Assembly: GCF_902833905.1 (NCBI RefSeq)
Contig: NZ_CADFGP010000040.1
Span: 1 to 64,000 of the forward strand
Source: Paraburkholderia tuberum STM678
GTDB taxonomy: Bacteria > Pseudomonadota > Gammaproteobacteria > Burkholderiales > Burkholderiaceae
Direction of reading: 5' to 3'
Length of the DNA: 64,000 nucleotides
Part shown: positions 17,052 to 26,195 of the stretch, piece after piece
Numbering within the stretch: position 1 is the first letter of the stretch
Layout: each line of letters begins with the position of its first letter
The notes under the pieces: generated by a model
Told to the model about the DNA's origin: nothing
Database searches by the model: none
The model's input: only the letters and a program-made list of their open reading frames with translations
Position numbers and translations under genes: made by a program

Positions 17052-18332
17052 TCAGGCCGCCACGTCCTCGAGGACACCGGTGTGCAAGTCGGCCGCCGAT
17101 TCGTTGCTGACGTGCGATTCGTGCTGATAGATCAGGTCACGAAGTTGCTGATAGATCGCAGTGCGCCAGGCATGGCCCGAGAAAATCCCGTAGTGGCCGC
17201 AGCCGCGGGCCGTCACCCGGTGTTTGAGCAACGCGTCGAGTCCCGTGCACAGATCGTGAGCCGCGTGGGTCTGGCCCCGCCCGCAGATGTCGTCCCGCTC
17301 ACCTTCGACGGTGATCAGTGCAGTGGCCTTGATGGCGCCCGGGCGGACGTGTTCGCCGCGCACCTGCCAGGTGCCGCGCGCCAGGCAGAACTCCTGAAAG
17401 ACCACCCGAACCGTTTCCAGATAGTATTCGGCCGCCATGTCGAGCACGGCGTTGTACTCGTCGTAGAAGCGGCGATGCGCGTCGGCGGCTTCGCTGTTGC
17501 CGGCTGCCACGTCGCAGTAGTAGCGCACGTGCGAATCCAGGTGGCGCTCGGGATTCATCGCCACGAAGGCCGCGTGCTGCAGGAAGCCGGGATACACCTG
17601 GCGGCCGGCACCGGGATAGTTACCCGGCACGGTCTCGATCAGTTCGTGTGCGAACCAGTCGAGCGGTTTGCTGACGGCGAATTCGTTGACGGTCGTCGGG
17701 CCGCGACGCGCGTCGATCGGGCCGCCGATCAGCGTCATGCTTCTGGGCGTCGTCTCGCCATGGGCAGCCATCAGCGAAATAGCGGCGAGCACCGGCACGG
17801 TCGACTGGCAGACCGATACAACATGAACGTCCGGTCCCACGAAACGCAGAAATTCGCGCAGATACGCGACGTAGTCGTCCAGGTGAAAGGCGCCCTCGGC
17901 GAGCGAAACCGTGCGGGCATCGCGCCAGTCGGTGATGTAGACGTCGAAATCCTGCAGCATCGCCGCCACGGTGTCACGCAGCAGCGTCGCGTGATGGCCC
18001 GACAGGGGCGCGACGACCAGCGCGACGGGATGCCTGTGGGGCGTGGCGCGCTCGAAATGCAGCAGCCGGCAGAACGGCTGGTCCAGCACGACAGTTTCAG
18101 TCACCGCGACCTGCTGACCCTCGACGACGGCGTCGGTCAGGCCGAATTCCGGTTTCGGGTAGCGCTTGCAGAGCCGCGCCAACAGCTCGCAGCCGGCCAC
18201 GAGCTGACTGGTGGGCAGCGCGGAAGCGGCGTTGCCGGAACCTGCAAGGAAGCTGGCGGTGGCCTGCAGCCAGGGAAGGAACGGCGCCCAGATCGCAGTT
18301 TGCAACTCGCGCAGGGGGTAGGACATCAACAC
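17052..18332 (-). CDS. phaZ: intracellular polyhydroxybutyrate depolymerase
   Basis: About 426 residues. A GTG at 18332 has AAGGAG eight bases upstream and is preferred; an ATG at 18326 is two codons in. It starts MLMSYPLRELQTAIWAPF and matches the PhaZ (PHB_depo_C) family of alpha/beta hydrolases that degrade stored PHB in the cytoplasm. The nucleophile is a cysteine, as in PhaZa1-type enzymes: VSVCQSTVPVLAA, Cys near residue 175. Other family signatures are ITDWRDARTVSLAEGAFHLD, IGGPIDARRGPT and the C-terminal CGHYGIFSG with the likely catalytic His. It is divergent from a TetR gene, with palindromic sites between. Confidence 0.95.
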   Translation of the reverse strand: MLMSYPLRELQTAIWAPFLPWLQATASFLAGSGNAASALPTSQLVAGCELLARLCKRYPKPEFGLTDAVVEGQQVAVTETVVLDQPFCRLLHFERATPHRHPVALVVAPLSGHHATLLRDTVAAMLQDFDVYITDWRDARTVSLAEGAFHLDDYVAYLREFLRFVGPDVHVVSVCQSTVPVLAAISLMAAHGETTPRSMTLIGGPIDARRGPTTVNEFAVSKPLDWFAHELIETVPGNYPGAGRQVYPGFLQHAAFVAMNPERHLDSHVRYYCDVAAGNSEAADAHRRFYDEYNAVLDMAAEYYLETVRVVFQEFCLARGTWQVRGEHVRPGAIKATALITVEGERDDICGRGQTHAAHDLCTGLDALLKHRVTARGCGHYGIFSGHAWRTAIYQQLRDLIYQHESHVSNESAADLHTGVLEDVAA

Positions 18333-18395
18333 GTCAGCTTCTCCTTGACTACGGCAGCCGCCTCGACGCATTCAGCAACCTGAGCTGCTGAAATA

Positions 18396-18429
18396 GGTCT
18401 TATGACCAAATACTAGTGGTCGTTAGACC
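18396..18429. promoter_or_regulatory. paired operator-like palindromes between phaZ and tetR
   Basis: Two perfect inverted repeats, GGTCTTATGACC at 18396-18407 and GGTCGTTAGACC at 18418-18429, share the form GGTC-N4-GACC. They are centred 22 bp apart, about two helical turns, so two dimers could bind the same face. They lie upstream of phaZ and about 320 bp before the divergent TetR gene. A further half-site, TTGGTCGTTAAGC, lies near 18511. Binding by the adjacent TetR protein is an inference. Confidence 0.55.
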
Positions 18430-18746
18430 AATAATCAAGACCAGTAACGAGGGGAGAAATACCAATAAGTACGAGGATTTAGCAACTGCTCGGTGGGTCA
18501 AGCCCAAGCAATTGGTCGTTAAGCGGGTGTTGGGCAGTATGTTAACTGTGCTTAATTGGTTTCTTGACCTACCATACATAGGTCGAATGACAGGAAGGGA
18601 CGGCTGCTTCCGCTTTGCGGCGGCCCGGCGACACTGACTGACGAATCCCCTCTTGAGCCAGGCGCGAGCCGAGTCAGGCGCACCATTTCGGCGGCCGGAA
18701 GGAACTGTCCTGCGGAGATAACCCGTCACTGAGGAGTTGGGCGCAG

Positions 18747-19406
18747 ATGAAAGAAATGACGATCACATCGGCGGAAATGCTAGGCTCGAGCGCGCCAGGC
18801 GAGCCCCGGCGGCGAGGCAACAGAACAACGCGCGTGCCGGAGATCCTCGAGGTCGCGATCAGCGTTTTCGCTACCGAAGGTAACGCAGGGTTCACACAAC
18901 GCCGTGTGGCGAGCGATGCGGGTATTCGCCTGAGCACCTTGCAGCACTATTTCGGTACCCGGGAAGACCTGTTGCGAGCCACGTTGAGAGCGATGGCCAA
19001 CCGCTACCTTGAGCTTTATCGAACGCTCGCCAGGGATAAGCTTCGATCGCCGGAAGCCCGCCTCGATGCGATCGTCGACGAGGCGTTTGCTGCACTGACG
19101 CGGCCTGGCACCAGCACGAGCGCCTTCGCCCTCGAATCGTGGAGTTTGGCCGAGCATGAGGAGTTTGCGCGCGATTTGACGGCGGAAATCACGGGAGAAT
19201 TCCAGGAAATCTTTACGAGTCTTGTTGCGAAAATAAACCCGGCGCTGACGTCTGGGGAATGCGCGCTCCGAGGTGCTTTGCTCGTCTCGCACTTGCAGGG
19301 CCTGGTCGTTTTTATCCGTCGAGCTGGAGATAACGCGCCTGATCTGGGCGCATTTCAGACCGCCGCAAAAGTCGTTTGGAAAGCGCTGAGTAAAGCGCCT
19401 CAATAA
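18747..19406 (+). CDS. TetR-family transcriptional regulator
   Basis: 219 residues. The N-terminal TetR domain is near residues 28-75: ILEVAISVFATEGNAGFTQR, then VASDAGIRLSTLQHYFGTRE. The C-terminal ligand domain is helical (FALESWSLAEHEEFARDLTA). It is divergent from phaZ and is the obvious candidate reader of the GGTC-N4-GACC sites; it could control PHB breakdown in response to a small ligand. GAGGAG lies about ten bases before the ATG. The ligand is unknown. Confidence 0.9.
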   Translation: MKEMTITSAEMLGSSAPGEPRRRGNRTTRVPEILEVAISVFATEGNAGFTQRRVASDAGIRLSTLQHYFGTREDLLRATLRAMANRYLELYRTLARDKLRSPEARLDAIVDEAFAALTRPGTSTSAFALESWSLAEHEEFARDLTAEITGEFQEIFTSLVAKINPALTSGECALRGALLVSHLQGLVVFIRRAGDNAPDLGAFQTAAKVVWKALSKAPQ

Positions 19407-19639
19407 GCGCGTTCAAATTCGACCACCTGATACGAGCGGGTCGCCGCGGGCGTCCCTGCCTCGTCGTCTCAACGCGGCAAACCCTTGTGGGCGGCGACAA
19501 TGACTACGTCCGGTCGTGTTGCCTCATGAAGGAATGTTACCCGGACGGATTGTTGTCGTTTCGCTTTCTTTCTTCTCTTCTTTCGTGGTTTGCCGGGCGC
19601 GGAGCGCCCGGCCCCCGGCGACTTTCGACGTCTCCGCAA

Positions 19640-20051
19640 CTACACTTCGGCTGGCGCATCAGCGGACTTTCGCAGGCCGCCCAGAATCAGTTCTTTTACG
19701 CGCTCTGCTCGCCATGCCTTGCCCCGGCGCTGCAGCGTTCGTAGTTGTGCCTGACTTGCGTACGCCTGCGGAAACATCTCGGCCAACCGATCCATCAATA
19801 CGTTGGCCGGCATAGAGGGCGGATTCAACCGTCCTTCGATTAGCGGCCACGTCGGCGAACGGATCCACCCGACTTCTCCACCAGTGCTTTGCCTTAGGTT
19901 GCTTTCGGTGCGTTGGACGTGCCTCACCTTCCTTCCATGCCGAAGAGAGGCTGGCGAGGAAGACGGCAACGTCTGATTCGCCAGCCGGCGCTGCTTCAGC
20001 ACGCACGCCGTGGGCTGCGAAGTCGTTCAATGTGGTACAGCGAATTGACAT
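19640..20051 (-). pseudogene. remnant of an IS21-type (rve) transposase
   Basis: Read with one frameshift, the minus strand gives KHWWRSRVDPFADV, then TWPLIEGRLNPPSMPANVLM, then QLRTLQRRGKAWRAERVKEL. That is the N-terminal part of IstA-like transposases (RxDPF...WP...L...QLRTLQRR.K.WR). The frame changes near 19850 and the gene ends early at 19640, before the catalytic core. A related and longer fragment is at 60289. Confidence 0.7.
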
Positions 20052-20076
20052 TTTTATTGTCTCAACGTTGACGGCT

Positions 20077-20256
20077 TTAACGCGTTCTACGCATGACGAT
20101 TTGCTCAGTCGGCGCGCCGACATCGAGCACGCCTTGCCGCAGCGCATAGATCGGGCTGGTGCCGATGTCGCCGAGCACCACGCCGAGTGCGCCGAGGATT
20201 AAGAGGGGCGTTCCGGCGCGGTGTTCGTTGCGCTCAGGCCCAGGCGCTCCGATGAC
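20077..20256 (-). pseudogene. N-terminal remnant of a Kup potassium transporter
   Basis: The minus strand encodes GPERNEHRAGTPLLILGALG followed by VVLGDIGTSPIYALRQGVLD. This is the first membrane helix of KUP/HAK transporters, whose hallmark is GVVxGDIGTSPxY. A stop lies just upstream at about 20257 and the frame ends at 20077, so only about 55 residues remain. The copy is truncated on the downstream side where the IS21-type remnant begins. Confidence 0.65.
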
Positions 20257-20578
20257 CTACGTGTTCGCGCATGAATGGGGGCTTGGGTGAGCCTCAGATA
20301 CGAAGGCGTGCTGCAAAAATTGTTCCGCGCGATGCGCGGCCCGACGCCATCGGAGATCGTTCGTTGGATCATGGCTTTTCACCTTCTGTCGGCAAGGGCA
20401 AGGGCAGTGGAGGAAAAATTCGTACCGCGCGCGAAGACGGACGACCTGTGCCGGCGGTCGGCCCCAGCAAGGAACAGCGCTTGCTGCACTCCATGTTGCC
20501 GCCGCGCAATCCGTTTCAAACGGCAAGTTCCGCAAACCCGGAGCAGGTCTTTTTTCTGGTCTCGTGAGGAGCATGAAC
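20257..20578. other. gene-poor stretch
   Basis: About 320 bases with overlapping open frames on both strands and no convincing protein pattern. Possibly decayed coding sequence. Confidence 0.4.
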
Positions 20579-20758
20579 ATGGAATACATGTCGGTGGAAG
20601 AACGCATCAGGACCAGGGCTTACCGTTTGTGGGAAAAGGCGACCGAGCCCAAGGGGACACCTGAGGAATACTGGGAACAGGCGCGTGCCGAGATCGACGA
20701 TGAAGACGCGCATGCCGACGCTTCGGGTGTGCCCACGGAGCCATCCGGAACGCTGTGA
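20579..20758 (+). CDS. DUF2934-like small protein
   Basis: About 59 residues from the ATG at 20579, which has AGGAG seven bases upstream; ATGs at 20573 and 20588 are alternatives. The core ERIRTRAYRLWEKATEPKGT followed by EEYWEQARAEI fits DUF2934, a short family with the pattern IRxRAYxLWExxGxPxGxxxxxWxxAExE. It is probably a small soluble protein; its function is unknown to me. It stands alone beside an IS6 remnant. Confidence 0.75.
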   Translation: MEYMSVEERIRTRAYRLWEKATEPKGTPEEYWEQARAEIDDEDAHADASGVPTEPSGTL

Positions 20759-20833
20759 CGGATCTCCCGCGATCCGCCGCCCGCGCGGTCCACTGCCTGG
20801 GGGCGCGCCGTCGGGCCTGCCCGGCATTCGAAA

Positions 20834-20971
20834 GGGTTTTGTCGCAGTGAGGAATGCGGGGTGAACGAGCTCGATATGCACAGTACTGCTTATATTGCGA
20901 GGTCGTAAAATTGATCGGCGGTGGACAGATGGGTTCCGCGAGCACACTTCATCTGTCCGTTGGCGATCATG
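20834..20971 (-). mobile_element. IS6-family remnant (transposase 3' end)
   Basis: The terminal repeat GGGTTTTGTCGCAGTGAGG starts at 20834. Inward, the minus strand encodes the transposase tail MIANGQMKCARGTHLSTADQ, closely related to the tail of the copy at 13828. Homology stops near 20971. Only about 140 bp remain. Confidence 0.82.
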
Positions 20972-21119
20972 CAAGCTTCCGCTGTCGCATAAGACACCTC
21001 CCTTGCTTGTGCCAACCATGCCGTCGTTGGCTTCGAAATCAGCCCGCCCCGTTCAGATCCAGCGACAACTGCTTTTTCGCATTTGCGCCTGGCGCTTCAC
21101 CAGATGCATTCCGTTGTAG

Positions 21120-21770
21120 CGATGCGGCTTTTAGCACATCAAGATGAAAACCGCCCCCGCGCCGACGCTGACAATGCCATCGAACTCCTGCGCGGGATAA
21201 TAGCCGCCTGCGGGGACATCGCTGCGCCCCACCGCTTCCTGAAGCGCCTCGCTCAAGCGACGTCCGCCAGTATCGACTGGCGACAGTCCGACGCAGAACA
21301 CCGGCACGCATACTGCGCCCCACGGAGGTATCGAAACCTGCCGCCTTGAAGGCTTCAAGCCCCTTTCTGTAACCCGCACCCATGATCGAATGTGCAGTGG
21401 CGAACTGCTCCATCAACTTACGGCTCCTGCCGTCGCCCAGTTTCGCCAGCAGCATGGCGGTCTGCTCGTGGACGGAACGCTCCTGCTGCTCGAAAGCCGC
21501 CCATCCGCTCGTGAGTTTCGCGGGGTTCTTCCCGCGCAGCAGAATGTCCTTCCACTCCTGAACCTGCATCTTGAATGTCACCAGTATGCTGGTGACTACC
21601 CGTTCGTTGGCGACGTTATCGCGGACAACGGTGTGGTATGCCGTAATCGACTGATCCTGCGAATGAAGTCCGTACATCGCACCGGCGATCATCGGAAATA
21701 GCGAGGCTGCGAACGCCACGGGAAGCTTGATCGTCAGTTTCGTTGATATGGTCGGGTCAGCTACAGAACG
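21120..21770 (-). pseudogene. methyl-accepting chemotaxis protein, sensor-domain remnant
   Basis: The minus strand reads STKLTIKLPVAFAASLFPMI at the first membrane segment, then a helical periplasmic part (YHTVVRDNVANERVVTSILV; EQFATAHSIMGAGYRKGLEA) typical of four-helix-bundle receptor domains. No proper start codon precedes it. After GFDTSVG near 21320 the frame breaks repeatedly (pieces such as CRQSILADVA and MSPQAAI appear in other frames), and the HAMP and signalling domains are absent. It is not functional as a receptor. A separate receptor tail is at 53943. Confidence 0.65.
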
Positions 21771-22321
21771 GTAGGTGAGCGCGTCATCTTCATGTCCTCA
21801 GCGCGGGCTTGACCCACGCGGCTTGACGGTGCAACGACGCACATGCCCGGTTTACGGCCAACCGGTATACGAAATGAATCCATCCCTAATTGTTGAACGC
21901 ACCTCAGCAGTCCTGGCCGCAAATTACCGGAACGATCACGGGTTGTACGCTTCCGTTATGGGTTTCTGAAAGCGCTGTTGCGAAAGTTGGTAAAAAGCGA
22001 GGGACGCATCGAACATAATTTTCGAGGAAGGTCGGTTACCTGAGCGAAGCCGACGTTCGAATGTCCACTTGACAGGGGCGCGCAAACGGCCGTGGATGGC
22101 CGGCTAGCGCCAGCTACAGCCATGAATCACGGTCCGAGGCGCCAACGTTCGAGAGGCATAGCGCCGTCCTTCTTCGGTGCTCTGTCGCCCCATGCTGGGA
22201 GAGGCTCACGGCAATAGGTATAACGGGGTGCCATGGCGGAATAGTCCTGCGACGCAGCCCAGTCCCCTCGACACTCCGTGCGGCCTGCTTCATCCTTCGC
22301 CCAGGAAGAAGCGTTAAATAT
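21771..22321. other. gene-poor stretch before vapBC
   Basis: About 550 bases with no supported gene. The last 20 bases run into the vapBC control region. Confidence 0.45.
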
Positions 22322-22353
22322 TTGATGCTATAATTGATGCGATTCAGCATCAA
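22322..22353. promoter_or_regulatory. vapBC promoter -10 and operator repeats
   Basis: TTGATGC occurs at 22322-22328 and 22334-22340, and its inverse GCATCAA at 22347-22353. The last two form a palindrome with a 6-bp centre. A TATAAT (22329-22334) lies between the first two copies. A VapB or VapBC dimer binding here would block RNA polymerase, the usual autoregulation of such systems. No clear -35 was seen. Confidence 0.65.
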
Positions 22354-22368
22354 CCGGGAGTCATCAAA

Positions 22369-22575
22369 ATGCGAACCACTGTTACGATCGACGACAACCT
22401 TTACGAGCGCGCTCTTGAGCTCGCCGACCCTGACATGGATAAGGCCGACCTGTTTCGGGTGGCGATGCAGACGTTTGTTCGCGTTCAGGCTGGTAAGCGT
22501 CTGGCGTCCCTGGGTGGCACCGAGCCCGGTATGCCCGACATCCCGCGGCGCCGCTCGGAGCCTGCGGCTCAATGA
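22369..22575 (+). CDS. vapB: VapB-type antitoxin
   Basis: 68 residues. The N-terminus MRTTVTIDDNLYERALELAD is the ribbon-helix-helix DNA-binding fold of VapB antitoxins. The C-terminal segment (GGTEPGMPDIPRRRSEP) is the disordered tail that would wrap the toxin. GGGAG lies upstream of the ATG and the stop overlaps the toxin start by four bases (ATGA), so translation is probably coupled. It neutralises the VapC nuclease and represses its own operon. Confidence 0.92.
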   Translation: MRTTVTIDDNLYERALELADPDMDKADLFRVAMQTFVRVQAGKRLASLGGTEPGMPDIPRRRSEPAAQ

Positions 22576-22952
22576 GCGTCCTCATCGATACATCTGTGTG
22601 GGTTGATCATTTCCGTCGCGCGAATATGAGACTTGCCCAGCTGATCACCAGCGATCAGGCGCTCACACATCCAGTCGTGCTTGTTGAACTCGCCTGCGGC
22701 ACTCCGCCTGCACCCCGCGCACGTACGCTCCACGACATCGGGCTGCTGCAACATGCGACGCACGCGACATGGACCGAGGTGATGGAGTTGATCGAGGCAA
22801 GACAAATTTATGGTCGAGGCTGCGGCAGCAGCGATCTTACGCTGCTTGCGTCAACTTTGATGACTCCCGGTGCGTCACTTTGGACCTTGGACAAACGACT
22901 CGCCCAGTTCGCCGGTGAACTCGGCATCGCGCACATGCATGACATGCACTAG
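22572..22952 (+). CDS. vapC: VapC-type PIN-domain ribonuclease toxin
   Basis: 126 residues, MSVLIDTSVWVDHFRRANMR. The PIN-domain acidic residues are visible: Asp6 (IDTSVW), the Glu in VLVELACG, Asp in CGSSDLTLLAS and Asp in LWTLDKRL. They coordinate the Mg2+ used to cut RNA, usually tRNA or rRNA. Length and the overlap with vapB are standard. The usual GxGxxD is GCGSSD here. It appears intact. Confidence 0.94.
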   Translation: MSVLIDTSVWVDHFRRANMRLAQLITSDQALTHPVVLVELACGTPPAPRARTLHDIGLLQHATHATWTEVMELIEARQIYGRGCGSSDLTLLASTLMTPGASLWTLDKRLAQFAGELGIAHMHDMH

Positions 22953-23338
22953 GCACGGCATCCACCAGGCACGTCATTCGGCACTTTCCAGGATCAGCGC
23001 TATCGTTGTGCAACAACCTGCGGTCTTACAGCTCACCCACCTAAGCAGATCCTCACGACGCTTTTCCGGTCTGCAAGTGGATTTTATATACCGCACGCTA
23101 CTTAGTTATACTAATGAAATTTTGCCAATTCCTTTTATGTCAAATTGCGGTTTTGCATCGTCGCGATGAGATACGTGGGAAAACGCATGATTGCATCTCC
23201 TTCCTGTCGTCGAATCCGCGCACCCTGAAGCAGTTGCGGATCCTTGGGCCGATCAGCATTGCGGCTTAGATTTCAGAGACGCCGGAACCCAGATAGCCGC
23301 AGACTGCGCGTGCCAACGGACGGGGCCAATACCATGGC
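22953..23338. other. intergenic region between vapC and glgP
   Basis: About 385 bases between convergent genes, including an AT-rich patch near 23085-23145 (TATATACCGCACGC; TTAGTTATACTAATGAAATT). No gene or clear terminator was found. Confidence 0.5.
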
Positions 23339-25861
23339 TCAGGCGGGAGGACCGGTGGGGCGTCGGGGGCTGTCAAGGGCAATTCTTACCGGGCAAATTT
23401 TCCAGATTCTTTCACAGTACTCATCAATCGCTCGATCGGACGAGAATTTCTCCGAGTGCGCCGTATTGAGAATCGACATGCGCGTCCAGCGCCCGGGGTC
23501 CTGCCAAGCGGCGCTTACCCGGTCCTGGCAAGTCACGTAGTCCGCATAGTCGGCGAGTACGAGAAATGGATCGACCTGCAGCAGGTTCTCGACGAGTGGG
23601 CGAAACGCCTGCGGGTCCCCACGCGAAAAAAATCCGCCTTCGATCAGATTGAGCGCTTCGCGCAACTCGGCATTACTTTCGACATGCACAGCGGGACGAT
23701 AACCTTCGTGCTTGACCCGCTCTACCTGTTCAGCAGTCAGACCGAAGAGGAAAAAGTTCTCGTCGCCCACTTCTTCGCGGATCTCGACGTTGGCACCGTC
23801 CAATGTTCCGATAGTGAGCGCGCCATTCATCATGAACTTCATGTTGCCGGTACCGGACGCTTCCTTGCCGGCGGTCGAGATCTGCTCGGACAAGTCGGCG
23901 GCCGGATAGATGAAGTGCGCGTTCTTCACATTGAAATTGGGAAAGAACACGACCTTCAGTCGGCCGTCCATGGCCGGATCGTTGTTCACGACTTCGGCCA
24001 CGCCGGTGATCAGTCGGATCATAAGCTTTGCCATCGCATAGCCTGGCGCCGCCTTCCCGCCAAAGATGAAACAGCGCGGTACGATGTCCTGCCCGGGATT
24101 GAGGCGCAGACGCTGATAAAGCGTGACGATGTAAAGCGCGTTCAGGTGCTGACGCTTGTACTCGTGAATACGTTTGACCTGAACGTCGAACAGCGCATCG
24201 GGATCAAGGAGGATGTCCGTGACGTTGCGGATCCGTTGCGCCAAGACCTGCTTGTTCGATCGTTTGACCTCACGCCATTCCTCCTGGAAGGTCGAATCGT
24301 CAGCATGCGCGTCGAGATTCCGAAGCCGCCGGAGGTCGGTGACCCACCCATCACCCACCGTCTCGTCAAGAAGCCGCGCGAGGCCCGGATTGCTGAGCAA
24401 CATGAATCGGCGCGGTGTGACGCCGTTTGTAACGTTGTGGAAGCGCTCTGGCCACAGTTCAGCAAAATCCCGCAGTATGGTCTGTCTGAGCAGCGCGGAA
24501 TGCAGCGCGGCCACACCATTGACAGCATGGCTGCCGATCGTCGACAGATGGGCCATGCGGACCCTCTTCTCCCCTCTCTCGTCGATCAGCGACATTCGCG
24601 CGATGCGGGCATCGTCACCGGGATGCCTTTGCCGAACCTCGTCGAGGAACCGGCGGTTGATCTCGTAGATGATCTCGAGCGGCCGCGGCAGCAGGCTTTG
24701 AAACAGTGGTACTCCCCACGTCTCAAGTGCCTCAGGTAGCAGTGTGTGATTGGTATAGGCGAACGTGCGGCGGGTGATGTCCCACGCCTCGTCCCATGGC
24801 ACGAGACGTTCGTCCACCAGCAGGCGCATCAGTTCGGCTACCGCGATGGACGGGTGGGTGTCGTTCAACTGCGCGGTGAACATGTTCGCGAAGTGTTCCA
24901 CCGGTTCCCGCCTGCGGTCGAGCAGGCGCAGCATATCCTGCAGCGAGCAGGATACGAAGAAATATTGCTGGGCCAGGCGCAATCGCTTGCCGGCCTCGGG
25001 CTCATCGTTGGGATACAGCACCTTTGAGAGCGTCTCGGAGATCACCTTCTCCTGTACCGCCTCATAGTAGTCGCCGGCGTTGAAATCCTGCAGGTCGAAT
25101 GATTCGACCGCCTCGCTCTTCCACAGACGCAACGCGTTACACGTGTTGACCCGGTAACCTAGTATGGGCATGTCGCAGGCCACGCCCTTGACCTGATGCG
25201 CCGGTATCCACCGAACGACAAAACGGCCCTGCGCGTCGATCTCGTTGTTGGTGTGCCCGCCAAAGGCAACATAGAAGCTCACGTCCGGACGAACGAATTC
25301 CCATGGATTTCCCCACTGGAGCCACTTGTCAGTCAACTCGACTTGTGAACCGTCACGGATATCCTGGTGGAAGATGCCGAACTCATAGCGGATGCCGTAC
25401 CCGATGGCAGGGATTTCGAGCGTCGCAAGCGAATCCAGGTAACAGGCAGCAAGCCTCCCGAGACCTCCATTGCCCAATCCCGGCTCTTCCTCGATCGCCA
25501 GCAGCGTATCGAGATTCTGGCCGAGCGACCGTAATGCCGCCCGCGCGTTGGCCTCGATGCCAAGGTTAATCAGATTATTGCCCAGTTGCGGTCCAATCAG
25601 GAACTCGGCAGAGAGGTAGCAGGCAACCCTTATCTCGCGTTCCGTATAGCTTTCGACGGTCGCGGACCACCGCGCGAGCATCCGGTCGCGCACGCTGTAC
25701 GCGAGTGCCATGTACCAGTCACGTGGCGTGGCGAGCGCGAGATGGCGTCCCTGCAGGCAGACAAGGTTGTCAACGATGCCACGCCGCAGCGCGTCCGCGT
25801 CGAGACCACTTCGTGCAGATTCGGCGCCTTGGGTCATGCTTACACTTGGGGCACTGGCCAT
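23339..25861 (-). CDS. glgP: glycogen/maltodextrin phosphorylase
   Basis: 840 residues, GT35 family, full length. It releases glucose-1-phosphate from alpha-1,4-glucans using pyridoxal phosphate in the cytoplasm. Visible family segments include LGNGGLGRLAACYLDSLATL (substrate loop), YGIRYEFGIFHQ, TAQLNDTHPSIAVAELMRLL, NVTNGVTPRRFML, VQVKRIHEYKRQHLN and the PLP-lysine region EASGTGNMKFMMNGALTIGT. GGAGGGAGC precedes the ATG. No other glycogen gene is near, so it is an isolated copy here, followed by decayed DNA on one side and vapBC on the other. Confidence 0.97.
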   Translation of the reverse strand: MASAPSVSMTQGAESARSGLDADALRRGIVDNLVCLQGRHLALATPRDWYMALAYSVRDRMLARWSATVESYTEREIRVACYLSAEFLIGPQLGNNLINLGIEANARAALRSLGQNLDTLLAIEEEPGLGNGGLGRLAACYLDSLATLEIPAIGYGIRYEFGIFHQDIRDGSQVELTDKWLQWGNPWEFVRPDVSFYVAFGGHTNNEIDAQGRFVVRWIPAHQVKGVACDMPILGYRVNTCNALRLWKSEAVESFDLQDFNAGDYYEAVQEKVISETLSKVLYPNDEPEAGKRLRLAQQYFFVSCSLQDMLRLLDRRREPVEHFANMFTAQLNDTHPSIAVAELMRLLVDERLVPWDEAWDITRRTFAYTNHTLLPEALETWGVPLFQSLLPRPLEIIYEINRRFLDEVRQRHPGDDARIARMSLIDERGEKRVRMAHLSTIGSHAVNGVAALHSALLRQTILRDFAELWPERFHNVTNGVTPRRFMLLSNPGLARLLDETVGDGWVTDLRRLRNLDAHADDSTFQEEWREVKRSNKQVLAQRIRNVTDILLDPDALFDVQVKRIHEYKRQHLNALYIVTLYQRLRLNPGQDIVPRCFIFGGKAAPGYAMAKLMIRLITGVAEVVNNDPAMDGRLKVVFFPNFNVKNAHFIYPAADLSEQISTAGKEASGTGNMKFMMNGALTIGTLDGANVEIREEVGDENFFLFGLTAEQVERVKHEGYRPAVHVESNAELREALNLIEGGFFSRGDPQAFRPLVENLLQVDPFLVLADYADYVTCQDRVSAAWQDPGRWTRMSILNTAHSEKFSSDRAIDEYCERIWKICPVRIALDSPRRPTGPPA

Positions 25862-25891
25862 GATGCTCCCTCCGGTTTATCGCAACCACCC

Positions 25892-26085
25892 TCAGAACTG
25901 GTCCTCCGACAGCGCCAGCCCCCCGCATCGCCATTCGCGCTGACAATCGACGCTTTCAGCGCCACTGCCTGGGGCAGCACATGTTCGGCAAAGAACTGCG
26001 CGGTCGCGATTTTCGCGCCGTTGAATAAAGGATTCTCGGCTTGTTTCTGCGATGCGGCAAGCAGCGAACGCGCCATCTGCCATTG
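25892..26085 (-). pseudogene. acyl-CoA dehydrogenase C-terminal remnant
   Basis: The minus strand encodes MARSLLAASQKQAENPLFNG, then AKIATAQFFAEHVLPQA and, after a frameshift, LALSEDQF and stop. This parallels the last 60 residues of the complete enzyme at 28471 (MARAQLAAAARRDEDPAFHD; ATARFYAEHVLPQAAALEV; LALSEDQF). Only the tail survives, upstream of glgP. Confidence 0.85.
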
Positions 26086-26195
26086 TCTACGTCCTCCGCG
26101 AATCCGATGAAGACAGCTGCGCCGGATTACACGTTCCTGCGCTTCTTCGCTTTGCTATTCGACGCGCTTTCACGCGGCGCTCCGTGTCAATCGAA

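Noticed and set aside
16674..18383. 569-codon open frame on the plus strand opposite phaZ
   Set aside because: It is antisense to a well-conserved PHB depolymerase; the translation is Arg/His/Val-rich and matches nothing.
19592..19610. Rho-independent terminator after the TetR gene
   Set aside because: CCGGGCGC-GGA-GCGCCCGG is a perfect hairpin, but no T run follows on either strand.
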